This document shows, in pieces, positions 23,347 to 35,648 of a stretch of 64,000 nucleotides of DNA (positions are counted from its first letter, which is position 1; each line of letters starts with the position of its first letter). The stretch is from assembly GCA_951799425.1 (NCBI GenBank), contig OX637394.1, positions 13,474,501-13,538,500 of the forward strand. The letters run 5' to 3'. A program made the translations under genes and the position numbers. Origin of the DNA: Ilex aquifolium (taxonomy: Eukaryota; Streptophyta; Magnoliopsida; Aquifoliales; Aquifoliaceae). The notes beneath the pieces are model-generated. The model saw nothing but the letters and a program-made list of their open reading frames with translations, ran no database searches and was not told the origin of the DNA.

Positions 23347-24096
23347 TAGGGGTGCAACTCGGGCAGGTTGGACGGGTTGAGAGGTCAATCTTAGCCTAAC
23401 CCTAGGTATATAATCTTCAACCCTAACCCTACTTCAACCTGAGGTACTCAACCCGAGTATTGCCCGAGTTTAATTTGGGCGGGCTCGGTTTGAATTCGAG
23501 TTACTTAATTCAGGCTGATTTCGAGTTAAAAATCGGGCTGTACTTGGATTACTTAATTCGAGTTATTTTTGAAGTGTGGATTTAATTTTTTCAAGTGTAG
23601 ATATGATTTTTTCAAGTGATCTAAGATGAAGGGCGAGACACAGATGAAGAGAGAAAGAGTGAGAGAAGGAGGAGTGACGAGTGAGAGAGGGAGGCTGAGA
23701 GTCTGAGACGACTCAGACGAGTGACGATTGAGAGAGGGAGGAGTGACGAGTGACAGAGGGATCTGAGAGTGATGGAGGCGCAAAGATGAATACTTGAAAT
23801 GAAGTGAAAGTTTGGATTATAAAAAGTGAAGATAAATACTAACTCTAGTTAAATATATTTATATATTTATGTATATTTTGATTCAACCCGATTTAATAAT
23901 CAGGTTCAACCCGATTTTAATATTCGGGTTGAACCCGACAACCCGAGGCCTTAACCCGAGACTTGCCCAAATTCAATTTGGGTTGGAATTTTTTTGTCCA
24001 GGCCTAACCCAAGTATTAAAAATTCTAACCCAACCCTTATTTTTTTGGATTGGACTCGGGTTGAAGTCAGGTTGGCCCGCCCAAGTTGCACCCTTA
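23347..24096. mobile_element. hAT-type non-autonomous element (750 bp), same family as 11621-12173
   Basis: The ends TAGGGGTGCAACTCGGGC (23347) and the complement of GCCCAAGTTGCACCCTTA (ends 24096) are flanked by a perfect 8-bp duplication, CTTTTTGA, at 23339-23346 and 24097-24104. CCCGA/TCGGG subterminal repeats are shared with the copy in the DUF247 gene. A block of GAGTGACGAGTGAGAGAGGG-like repeats lies at 23640-23770. There is no transposase. Confidence 0.88.
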
Positions 24097-24104
24097 CTTT
24101 TTGA

Positions 24105-25410
24105 GTAAAGGAACTGCAAATTGGATTATGCCATCAGATATGCCAGAAAAACAGAAAAAAAAAAAAGAGAGAAAGAAGGCAGATATGGAACAAATGCCAC
24201 CAGATCTAGAAGAAAAACAAAAACAAAAACAAAAACTAAAAATAAAAATAAAAAAGAGAGAAAGAAGAGGAAAGGACCTGCAAGTCGGATCATGCCACTA
24301 GATCTGGAAGAAAAACGAAAAACAAGCGAGAAATAAGGCAGATAGATCTGGAACAATACTCCCAGATCTAGAAGAGAGAGAGAGAGAGAGAGAAATCTGG
24401 AACAAATGCGAGCAGATCTAGAAGGAAAACAAAAAAAGAAAGAGGATAAATGCAACTAGATTTGGAACAAATGCTACCAGATTGGAAGCAAAATGGGCAA
24501 AAAAGAGAGAAGACAACGTAGAGAAGAAAGAGTAGAGCCACGAGGTTTGTGATGCATAGCTGTGTGTGTGTGTGTGTTTGAGAGAGAGAAAGAGATAGAA
24601 AGAAATTGGGAGATGGGGGTAATTTGAAAAAGTGAACTGGAGGGATGGACAGAAGGGGAGAAAATGCATAGTAGGTTTAGAATAGTTGTTTTCCCAAGAC
24701 AAAAGGGATAAAATTTGAATCACTAGTTTGTAGGTATTTAATGGATTAAAAATCGAGCGGCTCGGGCTCAATTCAAGCTCGACTTGATTAAAAAACGAGC
24801 TTTAAAAATTAGATAGATTCGACTCCTATTTTAATATGAACGAGCTTGAGTGAACTAAAAACGAGCTAAACCCAAATAACCCGATTCGTGTAAAAGCCCT
24901 ACGCCTACTAACTTACTGCTCCAACCTTGCAACTAATCTCTTTCCTTCGGATAATCCTTGCTATACATGTCCCCTTTCTCTCTTCCCCACTCTTTCCTTC
25001 CTTCAACTGTGTAAGTCATCTTATGGGAACCATCCTTCCTATTGATGTTCTTACAATGTTGACCCACAAACAAAAAGGCTCCCGTAGATATCTGGTCTAA
25101 AGTTTTTTTGGGTAAATTAAATAGAAACCCCTTAACATTTTACAAATGACACTCGAACCCTCTCATATTTGAAATTCGTTACATCTAGACCCCCTATACT
25201 TAATAGATGTTAGACATGTTTACAGAATATGCTGACATCAACCAAAAAATCTATTATAATTCCAATAATGCCCCCATCTAGTGAAAGTCAAACTCTACAA
25301 AACCATTGTACTTCAAAGTGTTATTGAAATGCCAATTATACCCCTTCCCTTTAGTTTAAAAACCCCATGTTGAGAGTCTCTCTCCTAAACCTTCGCATTC
25401 GGCAGGTATG
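24105..25410. other. Purine-rich repeat block and intergenic sequence
   Basis: 24130-24500 holds imperfect repeats of agatctggaacaaatgc and agatctagaagaaaaac with GA and A-rich tracts; open frames there are lysine-rich shadows. 24750-24900 is CGAGCT-rich transposon-like sequence. 25100-25400 has no gene. Confidence 0.45.
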
Positions 25411-25852
25411 GCTTCTGTAATTACCCATAAAAAAAATTATTATTTTATTTTGGTGCATTGGTTACCTAGGAGTAATTATATATATATAAGGATAAAAATA
25501 ATTAAAGAAGACTAATATGTCTCTAATAAAAGTCTTGCCCTAGAGAGACTTATTAGAACTTTTATACATGTGGTTTAAATAGGGTAGTATTGTTGGATAT
25601 GTCAAACTCTTCGTGTATATATATAAATATATTTAGGTTTGTAGGGTTTTTTATTGGTGAGAAGGTTTGTGGAGGGGCTGTCTCGTGAACAAAGAAGAAA
25701 AGAGAGAGAAAGAGAGACAAATAATGAAGGAAGAGGAAAGAAAGAAAAGACTTGAATCCATTAAAGGTATGAATTTATTACTTAATTTATGAGTTTTGTA
25801 TTTTATTATATCACATGGTGTTTGATTTCATAGCGTAATATATATATATACG

Positions 25853-26083
25853 GTGGTGGCGGCAGTGGCGGCGGTGGCGGCGGCGGCGGCGGTGATGGTG
25901 GCGGGGGCAATGGTGGTGGTGGTGGCGGCGATGGCGGAGGTGGTGGTGGCGGCGGAGGTGGCGGCAGCGGTGGTGGCAGCGGCGGCGGTGGCGGTGGCGG
26001 TGGCAGTGGTGGTGGCGGTGGTGGTGGTGGTGGTAGAGGTAGTGGTGGTGGGGGTGGGGGTGATAGAGGTAGGGGTGGAGCGG
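25853..26083. repeat. GGT/GGC trinucleotide tract
   Basis: About 230 bp of almost pure GGN triplets (GGT, GGC, GCG variants). All frames are open, giving poly-Gly, Ala/Val or, on the other strand, poly-Pro and His translations; none should be read as a gene. It is by far the most GC-rich block in the window and lies within the solo LTR. Confidence 0.9.
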
Positions 26084-27227
26084 TTTCAAACACTATTTTT
26101 TATTGTAAAGTACTTATGAGAAATAATTTCTAGAAGTACTTTTAAAAAGTCACTCCAAACACACCCTTAGAGGTCTATTTTTCCTATTAAATTTAAGGTG
26201 TTAATATTAGCTGTTAGATTAACTTTAAAGTAAAATTTAAAGCGATTTGAACCGCGAAAAGCAAAAGTCATTTTGTTTATCTTTTGAAATTTGAATTGTA
26301 AGCTACTTTATTATATATATATATATATATTATATACAATTTTTTTTTGAAGATATTAAGTTGAATTTGAGTGTATAGTTATTTGAAATTGATTGAGTTT
26401 AATCAATGTGTTGGGAAAAAAGAAAAGAAAAGAAAAAGGGATTTGATTTGGGACTTACAGAATATACAAGCTGGAGATTTTCGTTGGTTGAAGAAGACAA
26501 AGTCCTAAAATTACATAAACCTCCCCTTTAGTTTCAAAGAGTTTTACTTTGACCCCTATATTCTTCTAAAATTAATTTTAACCACTGTTTTACTTGGTAA
26601 GTTAAAAGAATAGAATTTTAGAAAATTATGGCAGGCCTGAAAACAGAAAATTCATTTTTTAAGAAAATTACACTTTTACCCCAAAAGTTTCAAAAATTAT
26701 GATTTGACCCCAAAACTTTAGAAACTTTTTTTACACAGTCAAGAATACTTTTATACCCTATTACCTCATATTAGAAATGATATTTATATGTAAATGATAT
26801 ATAAAGTATATATATCAATGGGTAGGAAGTAAAAAAATTAAATATAGAATCGCGAAACGACAAAGTTAGGAATATGGATTGATCATTATATGTTATTATT
26901 GAATTAGGTGGTGATTGCATTGAGGTTGGGAAAGAGAGCTTTGAGTTGAATTTTGGGAATCAAGGTGAGTAGTTTACTACTTCTTTTGAGAGAATTTTCT
27001 AGATTAAATGTATGGGTGCGTGTGTGTAAAATTTTCATATATATGATATATGTGTTGATGTTTGGGGTTGCAATTAAATATTTTGTAATTGTGAACTGTT
27101 ATACATGTGAATTTTGGAAAACTTGTGGGATGATTTTATATAATTGCTTTGGTGATGAAAGAGAAATTTTGTGTGCGTTGGGACTAAAACTACAGTTTTG
27201 GTGTGTGTGAAAATCATGTTTATGAGA

Positions 27228-27430
27228 CGGGGACTGGGTTACCAGGTCTAAATGGTAACGAGATTGTATACCGGCGTGGTCGGTATAGGGATGTGCAGAT
27301 AGGGGCTAGTCATCAAGCTAGTGATGACAAGAGACGGGGTCAGTTACCAGGCTAGTGGTAACAAGAGACGGGACCAGTTACCAAGCTAGTGGTAACAAGA
27401 GACGGGGTCAGTTACCAGGCTAGTGGTAAC
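27228..27430. repeat. 36-bp minisatellite in the solo LTR
   Basis: Three to four direct copies of a unit containing agacggggtcagttaccag and gctagtggtaacaag, plus diverged versions at the left (ggttaccaggtctaaatgg). Confidence 0.8.
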
Positions 27431-28348
27431 AAACATGATTTGGCAAATGTATTTGGTACTGAATGTGTGTGTGAGTGTTTTGGGTTATAAATGTCTTTTC
27501 ATTTATAAAGTTATTTGTGATCATGAGATCATTTTGTTTACATGATTATGTGGGAGAGATTGGGGTACAATTTGTTGTACTTACGTATGTATCAAAGTTT
27601 ACTTATGTATATAAATTGTGAGATTTATTTTCACACCTCATTAGAGGTGGTTGCTATTCACAGGCCATTGTGCTCATCCAAACATTTAACATTTTTCAGG
27701 AGAGGATCAAGGTGAGGAGTAAGTCTGCAGATATACAAGGGATTAGGGGATTTGAAGATTTATTTTACTGTAGGTCTTCAAGAATAAATGTCTTTTATAG
27801 TTTTGAGATAAATGTTTAATTATTTTTGGAACAATATTGCTTATGTGTAGAGTAGTGAACCTTACAGTTTAATTATTGTTTTACATGGATTTAGTAATGA
27901 TGTTGGTGATGTTTAGTTTATTCCTTTGGTATTCATTAGGTCGGTGGAGGATCACTTTATTATTTGTCTTCTGTTGTATTTTGTATTTATTATGTACAGG
28001 GTTGGTTGGTTAAGGCCTTGGTGGCCGGTTCATCGCCCACCCTATGTGATCTGGGGTGGGGGTGTGACAGCTTCCTCTTATTTTTTTGTCTTCCTCCATA
28101 TCACTCTACCTATGTATCTCTCTGTCCATCTATCTTTTTGTGTACAGTTATAAATATATTTACATATACACGTATAACAGCAGTATATATATTTATTGTC
28201 TGTGTTAGGTGTGGATGGGGTCTCACTGCTATAGCAAGTGTTATCAGATAGGGTGTTTCTGTTGTTATGTAAAAAGGCAAGGGGTGTGTTTGTCATTGAC
28301 ATAATATGACTTGTTTTTTGTTGTATGCAGTAACTATAGACACAAAAC

Positions 28349-28747
28349 ATGTCATCTTCTAGCAGCATTAGATTTGGAGGTGGGAACGAAAAAGTATTTG
28401 GAGGACATGAGATGTCGGATTTAAGGTTCATCGGAACACAATATTTTTGTGGGAAGAAACCAACAATAAACATAGTGGAAACTGAGAAGCCAACAAAAGG
28501 AAAATTGTATTTCAATTGTGAGAAAGGAGGGTGTAGGTTCTTTACTTGATGTCATCCCAAATTGACCATAATGCCTCCATGTTCTGAACATGAATATGGT
28601 CTGCGACAAATTTCCAACTCATAAAGGGGTCTTAACGCCCTGGACACACATGCACTTTGGAAGGCCCTCGTTGTTGCGATATTAGTTGTGTTTTTAATGC
28701 AACTATTTGCTATGGTTATGTCTATGAGCAAGAACAAGAAATTCTAG
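28349..28747 (+). pseudogene. GRF-type zinc-finger protein with C-terminal membrane helix, disrupted
   Basis: One frame runs from ATG to TAG over 133 codons. It encodes a serine-rich start, a GRF-like zinc finger (FCGKKPTIN then KGKLYFNCEKGGCRFF), then a hydrophobic helix ALVVAILVVFLMQLFAMV and a basic end, KNKKF. Two in-frame stops interrupt it: TGA right after CRFFT, where a Trp is expected, and TAA about 26 codons later. GRF fingers bind nucleic acid; small GRF-plus-helix proteins are a repeated plant architecture of unknown function. The surroundings are transposon-rich, so it may have arrived on a mobile element. Confidence 0.6.
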
Positions 28748-28855
28748 TGGTGTTACCTAGTCCTATCTATTATGTAGTCATATCTGTTATGTTGTGTTTA
28801 CCTAGTATGTAGGTGGTGTGAATGTCTTGAATATGTTTTTGGAGTTGTGCTGAAC

Positions 28856-29891
28856 ATAGTTTTAAAACACGGCCCAGACATCAACCCGGCAGATGGACCG
28901 AGTTAACGGGTTACTGGTTCAACCGTTGGGTTACTAGTCGGACCAGTAATATAATAAAAAATAAAATAATAATAAATAAGTTAAAAAATCAATGAAAATA
29001 GTATCCTTAATGCATATTAAATCAAACAAAAATCCCAAAATCATCAAATTGAATCTAACCACCGTAATAAAATCTATATCAAATCAAATTTAACTAAAAT
29101 TTTCACCAAATCAAACCTAAATACAAACAATCTAGTTTTACTGAATCAACAAAGTCATAATCAATCAACCCGTAACCATACAATACAATATTAGTGTGTA
29201 TAATATACCAATTGTAATGTGCAGAGAGAAGGGGGGAGAGAACGTACCTGCTGGTGCCTGGAGTCTCGCTGGAGGGAAGAAAATGTACAGAGAATGAGAA
29301 CTGAAGCCGATGGAGGTCCGATCGAGTCCATGTCCAGCCTTCGAGTCTTCACCAGTTCCACTTCCATAGCATGCAGAGCGAGAGTCATTGAATATACCTT
29401 CAATCTGAGACCGTTAGTCGTTTGTGAGGCAAGGAAAGGCAGAGCCAAAGACCAAAATACAAATCAAACTGAGAGAGAGAGAGAGAGTATGACAATATGT
29501 ATATGTTCCTTCCCCTTCAAGTCTTCGATCGAGGCTCACTCCCTTTCGAGCTCCCATTGCACACTACTGTATAAACCAGACCAGAGTAAAGCAAGAGAGA
29601 TTGAGAGTCTGAGAGAGAGAGAGAGAGACTCACGTTGAGAGGAACGAACGACGTCCACCAAAGGGGGCTGGGCAACACAATTTAGGGCAAAAGGGCCAAA
29701 AATCAACCTTTTATACTAAATTAAATGACCCGTCCGGTTTGATGGAACCCGTCTGGTTTGACGGTTTTCCCTGGGTTTTTGCCGGTTCACCGGATTGACT
29801 CCGGTTCTTATGCATAAACAATCCAATAGGTGAACCGGTTCATTGGTTCACCGGATCAACCTGCCGGGCCAAACCGGGTTTTAAAACACTA
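28856..29891. mobile_element. Mutator-type non-autonomous element, about 1.04 kb
   Basis: The inverted ends (tagttttaaaacacggccc on the left; the complement of ggttttaaaacacta on the right) are flanked by 9-bp duplications GTGCTGAAC (28847-28855) and GTGCTGAAT (29892-29900), differing only at the last base. A 9-bp TSD is the Mutator signature. Subterminal CCGGTTCACCGG-like motifs are repeated. The interior at 29191-29640 is less AT-rich and contains a minus-strand open frame ending in a donor-like gtacgt, so a captured gene piece is possible. Confidence 0.78.
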
Positions 29892-29900
29892 GTGCTGAAT

Positions 29901-30389
29901 GTGTAATGAGCTGAAATCAAGATTATGAAATATGTACTGGCTTTTGGAATTATATTAACTATGTAGTGGCTTCAATACATTATAATGACATCAATACAAT
30001 AGTTGCTTGTGTACATAGTATACAGATCAAAAAAGTCATTAGAATCTCAAAAAAACACTAATAGCACACAAATGTGCTCAGATTCTGTGGCACCAAATTA
30101 TCCAAAATGTCACACAAAAAAGGCACCATTCACATTTCAATGCTAGCTATGTGCACCATTCACATCCAAAAAAAGTTAGCTTCCATTCGCATTTGCACCA
30201 ATTGCTTGAGTGTCTGCCCCAATTACCCTAATGGGATTATCACTTCCTTGTTGTGACATAGAAATTCCAGATTCATCAGTTTGAAAGCATTGTTGTGATT
30301 GTGGTGTTGGTACAGTTTGCTGCACAGATAAATACATAAAGATAAAAAAATGTAGGACCAAAAATTTCATTTGGTATGGACATAATTGA
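29901..30389. other. No gene recognised
   Basis: The sequence continues from the interrupted left flank of the Mutator-type insertion. It contains a small tandem cattcacatt motif at 30128-30165. Confidence 0.4.
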
Positions 30390-32030
30390 AAATTACCCGA
30401 GCTGCACCTTTTCCTTTGACATGTGCTATTTGGAAAGTTCGTTTGTTGTGACCTAGTTGATTGCAAATTTGGAACCCAATTGTTTGCGACCTTTTCATTT
30501 CATTTTTGCCAACTGCTGGTTCATCTGTAGCTCTTCTTCGATTGTTTTGAGGCCTCCCAGGTTACCTGCGTAGAGTTGGTGGTCGGAGAGTTTACCCACA
30601 TCTTATGGTCAATAATTGGATGTATGATATACCCATGAACCAACATATATTTTCCTTTGAGAAATAAGCATCACAAACATCTCAATATTGTCCATTTGAG
30701 AACTTATTGTTGTTGCATGAACACAAGGGACCCTAATAATCTGTCATTCTATGCAAGTACATTCCTTGGTGGTTAAATTGACAGGGTACGTTGTCTCCTC
30801 GTAACGAATACCAAACTCCAGGTTTCCTGCCTAAAGCACATTACACTGCATGCTTATCTTTACCACCTTGTTTAGCTTTTGTCTAATATTCTTTGTGATA
30901 AGACCTTCCCAAAGGCACCCCTTCATTTTTCTTTTGTGCAGTCTCACCATTAACTTGCACCTTATTCCCTCTAACAGTGTTATAACTGGTTTATATCTTT
31001 GTAAACCAACCCAGTTGTTAAATGACTCACACAAATTATTGGTTATGTGGTCACTCTTAACAACATGGTCAAATGTGTGTCTAGCCCATGTGTGTATAGG
31101 AACATTCATTAGCCAATCATATACATCACAATTCAAATCTTTCATTTTATCCATGGTTCCTTAAACTCCATCTCAGTATAAGCCCTAGCTGCCTTCCAGA
31201 AATAAATCCTAAGTAGTAACCTTGGGAATTTGAGCTTAAAGTTGTTATAGAGATGCTTACAACATCTTCTATGTTTACTTCCAAGAAAAACTTTCTCAAA
31301 TATTTATCTAATCCCTAGAGTGTCACCCCAACCAAAACAAAAAACAAGAAACAATAACTACAAATCAAAAAGGACATTAAAAAGAAACTACATGACTAAG
31401 AAACTACAAGTCAGAAGCATAACTTTTGGTTGTCTGAGATAAAGGTCCAAGGTTTGGTCCTATTTGCTACTCCAATGACATCATGTAGATTCTAAATAAA
31501 CCATCCCTAACTTTCTATCATTTCACTTTCAATCACTCCATATGCCACTGGAAACAAACATTTATTCCCATCAAGAGCTATTGCAGCCACTAGAACTCCA
31601 CCAAATTCACCTTTTAGGTGACAACCATCAACCCTAATAAAAGCTCTGTAACCTCCCCCAAAACCATTTTTCAGTGCAGTAAAAGAAATGAAGTTTCTCT
31701 TTGACAATGGGTTATCACTCACAGATGCCTTGAAATAATCAAGTTTAATAACACTACCAGGGTTATCCCTCCTTACTTCTCTAATATATGATGGTAGTAA
31801 TCCAAAAGATTTTCCATGATGATCCTCTATGATGACCTCGATATACTATCACCAATAAAAATATTGGTAACTTCTGCAACATCTGTCACCATATCCATAC
31901 AACAATACCTATCAGGTTCGACTTTATTAATGGTGAACATAGAGTTCTTAAAATGAAAAACAATGTCATGATCCTGCTCATTCATTTTTGCAAAACAAAT
32001 GCCAGAAATGTCTCTTATTGGGTAACTAAA
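30390..32030 (-). pseudogene. MULE (Mutator-like) transposase relic
   Basis: Pieces of a MuDR-type transposase are readable on the minus strand. 31507-31722 holds AFIRVDGCHLKGEFGGVLVA and ALDGNKCLFPVAYGVIE, the catalytic MULE core. 30831-31154 holds HTWARHTFDHVVKSDHITNN, NLCESFNNWV and ITLLEGIRCKLM. About 30700-30830 has a SWIM-type finger (KECTC...CVHA), and about 30400-30500 a zinc-knuckle-like ICNQLGHNKRTF. Several stops and frame changes lie between them, for example after CTCIE. It is dead as a gene. Confidence 0.82.
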
Positions 32031-32661
32031 ACAAATCCTTTAAATGACCAAAAAATAACAACATAATGCAAAATGAAAAAGATCAAATCTAAATATGTGC
32101 CAAACCTGTGATGGATTGAAGAGTCAGGTCTAGATCCAGATCCAAGATGTTTTAAATGAGATGTTTCGTAATGAAGATGAAGAGTCAAATCTAGACATCG
32201 CCCTTTCTAGGTTAGGTTAAAGGTTTGTTTGGCCTAGATCTAGACATCCTTAGAGTGGCTTAGGTTTAGGATATCTAAAACAGATGAAAACGATGGGGGA
32301 TTAGGGTTAGGGTTTCTCTAATTCAGGCATGGTGATAGTGGATTAGGGTTTGTGTTTCTCTGAATTTGGAGTGGAGTATGCACGATTTCGAGTTGAATCC
32401 ATCATAAATTGCACAACGTTGAATCGGTTCTTTCTTTTATCAAAGACCAGTTGGGTTCTCTCTTATAGCTTATCTCTTCTATCAGATGTGATGAATGGTG
32501 TTTAGGGTTTAGTTTAGTACAAAGATATTTTACAAGGTTATTAAAGTCATTTTGATTGAATTATAAATTTTTTTTTCTAGCAACAAAAGTAGGGTAAGAT
32601 TGTCATTTCGCACTTTCTGTTAGCAACATTTCATTTCTAATGCCATTGGGCTCTGAGTGTC
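32031..32661. other. Spacer between MULE relic and CACTA element
   Basis: No gene. The sequence is AT-rich with ttagggttagggttt motifs around 32300. The last three bases, GTC, are the target-site copy of the CACTA element. Confidence 0.5.
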
Positions 32662-32689
32662 CACTACAACAAAAATCGTTTTTTGCGAC

Positions 32690-33300
32690 GATTTTTTTCG
32701 TCGCTAAATTCAAAAAAATTGTCGCAAATTATTTTTTGCGACGTTTTTTTTTCGTCGCGTGTTCGTCGCAATAGCCTCGTCGCAGAAAGTATTTTGCGAC
32801 GCAAATTTATTTTCATCGCAAAAAAAAATTATTAGCGACGAAAAAAAAACGTCGCGAAAAGTAAAAAAACGTAGCTAAAATCTATTCCACCAGCGTAATA
32901 AAATAAAAAATAATAATTAAATTAATTTTTCGCGACGTAAAAAAAATCGTCGCGAATAATTTTTTTAAAAATAAAAAATTTTAAAAAAAATTAATTAATT
33001 AATTTTTTTTTAAAAAAATAATTAAATTAATTTTTTGCGACGTAAAAAAAATCGTCGCGAATAATTTTTTTAAAAATAAAAAATTTTTAAAAAAATTAAT
33101 TAATTAATTTTTCGCGACGTAAAAAAACCGTCGCAAATATATTTTTCTTAAAAAAAATTAAAAAAATAATTAATTGATTAATTTTTAGCGACGTAAAAAA
33201 AGCGTCGCAAATATATTTTTATATAAATAAAAAATTTAAAAAATAATAATTTAATTAATTTTAGCGACGTAAAAAAATCGTCGCAAATAATTTTTTAAAT
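32690..33300. repeat. Left subterminal GCGACG/CGTCGC repeats of the CACTA element
   Basis: At least ten occurrences of GCGACGTAAAAAAA...CGTCGC in alternating orientation, separated by A/T-rich spacers with TTAATTAATT. Confidence 0.85.
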
Positions 33301-34535
33301 AAATAAAAAATATAAAAAATAATTAATTAAATAGGACTGTGGATGCGTACACAGCTGCATTTGAGCTATGAAATAGGAGCCGCAAAAAAAATTTGATTTC
33401 ATCCATATTGAGTTATAATCACACCATTCAAATATTTAATAAGACTAAGAAAAGGAAAATTTTATTGATAAAAGAAACAATTACAAGAATCAAAGAACAA
33501 ACTTTTTTTAAAGAATACAAGAAATGACTTTAATCCTTCAAGATGATTAAAACCATTTTTAACTACTTTACTGCATCTCCTGATCTTCACATTCAGCTCC
33601 TGGAATCTGTCCAGCTACTGACCTTACATGTAACTTATTTAACTAGATCCATCCCATAACAAATTAATCTAGCTCAAACAGCGCAGCTGAATTGGAGTCT
33701 TTAAACATAGAAGCAAAGTCCAGGTATACCTCCACAGCTAAATAATAGAGTCCAGATAAAACATCCAACTGATAAGGCAGATGAGATAATGATAACCCAG
33801 GAATAGTCCATCAAAATGGAATAACCTGAAAAGAGTATTGCTGAATAGTGTCATGAATAGTGCCTTGAACAGTGAAATAAGTCCAGCTGAAGAGTCCCTC
33901 ACAGAATGGACACTTAAAAGCAGTAAAATCAGCTAAAGGAGTCCAGCTGATTAATAATAACGAAGCATATCCATAAAAGGCCAGCTGTAATAGTGTCCTT
34001 GTAAAGCAAAACTCAGCTGAGAGCAAAAGAAGAATAATAAGAGTCCAAGTGGTATTAATGAAGCCCTTGGCTACCTGATGGCACTGCAACACCTAAGGAA
34101 GGCAGCCAATGTACGGGTGTTCAACTGCTGAGCCAAACATGATACTATTTTGGCATACCCCATCACAAATGCAAACAAATAACAGGACAGCCTAATATGT
34201 GCACCATGTCGTCATGGAGCAATTTCTTTCCCATTTAACTTGCCAAAAGAGAGGAACAAACTGACCAAATAAGATAACAAGTTCTGAACACAGAGAGAAC
34301 TGAAATACTAGTTAAATATAATATTCAATACTTGACAGAGAAGAATTCCCATCAAACAGCACACAGTACAGAGTTTCGTAGAAAAGACAGCAGATTAAAT
34401 GATCGAAAGCCATGACAGGCAATAGGAGAAGCTTTTTGAGGCATTCCCCCTGCACATTTTTAACTTTGATGGAATTGACACAACATTAAAAACTGTAAAT
34501 TTGCATATGGTCCTTGAAATCTTATAGTCCTTGCA

Positions 34536-34637
34536 CTAGAAATAGGTACCTTCAGGAGGCTGGACCAACTTACGGTTTTGCGGGGCTGCCATTTCTTTTT
34601 TCAGCTGTGTCAGTATGTCTTCCATGGTGTATTCTCG
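34536..34637 (-). pseudogene. Captured last exon of a UEV1/MMS2-type ubiquitin-conjugating enzyme variant
   Basis: After the acceptor ttggcag, the minus strand encodes [20 protein letters not shown] then [10 protein letters not shown], a Tyr and Phe, and TAG. This is the C-terminal end of plant UEV1 proteins, the catalytically inactive partners of UBC13 in Lys63-linked ubiquitin chain formation. No earlier UEV exon was found in the element, so it cannot make a UEV by itself. The exon is intact, with original acceptor and stop, which points to fairly recent capture. Confidence 0.85.
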
Positions 34638-35648
34638 CTGCCAATTTGACAGAAGTCCAAACTTTTTCAGACCAGTTCCACATTGTCTTGACTTCTATTA
34701 AGCAAACAATCATAGACCAGTTCCAGCCTTTTGAACTACTAAAAAACTGTAAGTCTATCAACAAGGTTATGCATGAACAACATATATAGGACCCCTGCAC
34801 TGATTGATGGATAAATTATTAGCCACAATACACATTGTCAATACATATGCCTTGTTGACTGTATCATATAGGACACAATTATATTTACACAAGATACTAG
34901 TCTGGTTGGATTTCGAAGAAAAATCTAATGTAATGTTTCTATTAAAGGTTACTCTAATTTTCTAGCTCATGTGTATTAAGATAAATTTATTTTTTACTTG
35001 TTAAATGGTACACAAAACATAACATTTTTTGTTTTGGTCCCCCCCCCCCCCTTTTTTAAAAACAAAAAATAAGGAAGAGAAAAAGAGAAACTAGTGTGTG
35101 GTGTGGTCGATTTATAATAAAACTGTTTAAGAAAGATGGGTTCTCTTAAAGCAACCCAATGGGGTTCTCAAAATGTGCAGGTTAACAACCTGCTTAATAT
35201 CCTTCATCATAACACAAAAGGATTTTGTATAATTCAATGATGGACCAACACCAAGTCACCTTAGAAAAAATAGCTAAGAAAGGCCTTTGAGAGTGCAGGT
35301 ATCATTCAATTGCATGACAAGCTAAACATAACTTCAAGCCCATCAGGAAACATATCTATTAACAGCCACCTTACACCTACATAAGATAAAATAACATAAC
35401 ATCTATGATGATTTTGAACCTAATCAGCACTTACATAGCACTTGGATATTACTTTATTGCAACTATATATTACGTATACACATGCATGTAGGACTGATTC
35501 TCAGAGCTAACCTAATCAACTAAAGGCAGTCGAGTTCCATATAAAACAGAGGTAGCAAGCAAAGCAAAACAACTTAATATTAAAACCTTGGTACAAACAA
35601 TAGCGATTCTTCAATTATTCAATAATGCAGCCTGGCAAATATCCTCAC

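Larger units (their letters stand above)
25416..28069 (+). mobile_element. Solo LTR of a long terminal repeat retrotransposon (2654 bp)
   Basis: The unit starts TGTAATTACCC and ends GGGGTGTGACA, the TG...CA form of an LTR, and is flanked by a perfect 5-bp duplication GCTTC at 25411-25415 and 28070-28074. No second LTR, primer-binding site or coding region adjoins it, so it is a solo LTR left by LTR-LTR recombination. It contains a GGT/GGC trinucleotide tract and a 36-bp minisatellite. It is unrelated in sequence to the 39682 LTRs. Strand is inferred from the usual GGGGTGTGACA 3' end. Confidence 0.87.

Noticed and set aside
24086..24455. Lysine/glutamate-rich and Phe/Leu-rich frames
   Set aside because: These are purine-tract shadows with no start context or domain.
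25806..26119. Proline-rich, His/Arg-rich and Val/Ala-rich frames of about 90 codons
   Set aside because: All three come from one GGT/GGC triplet tract within a solo LTR; overlap in three frames shows that they are not genes.
33811..34092. 93-codon hydrophobic minus-strand frame in the CACTA interior
   Set aside because: No recognisable domain, no supporting splice pattern; probably chance in AT-rich DNA.
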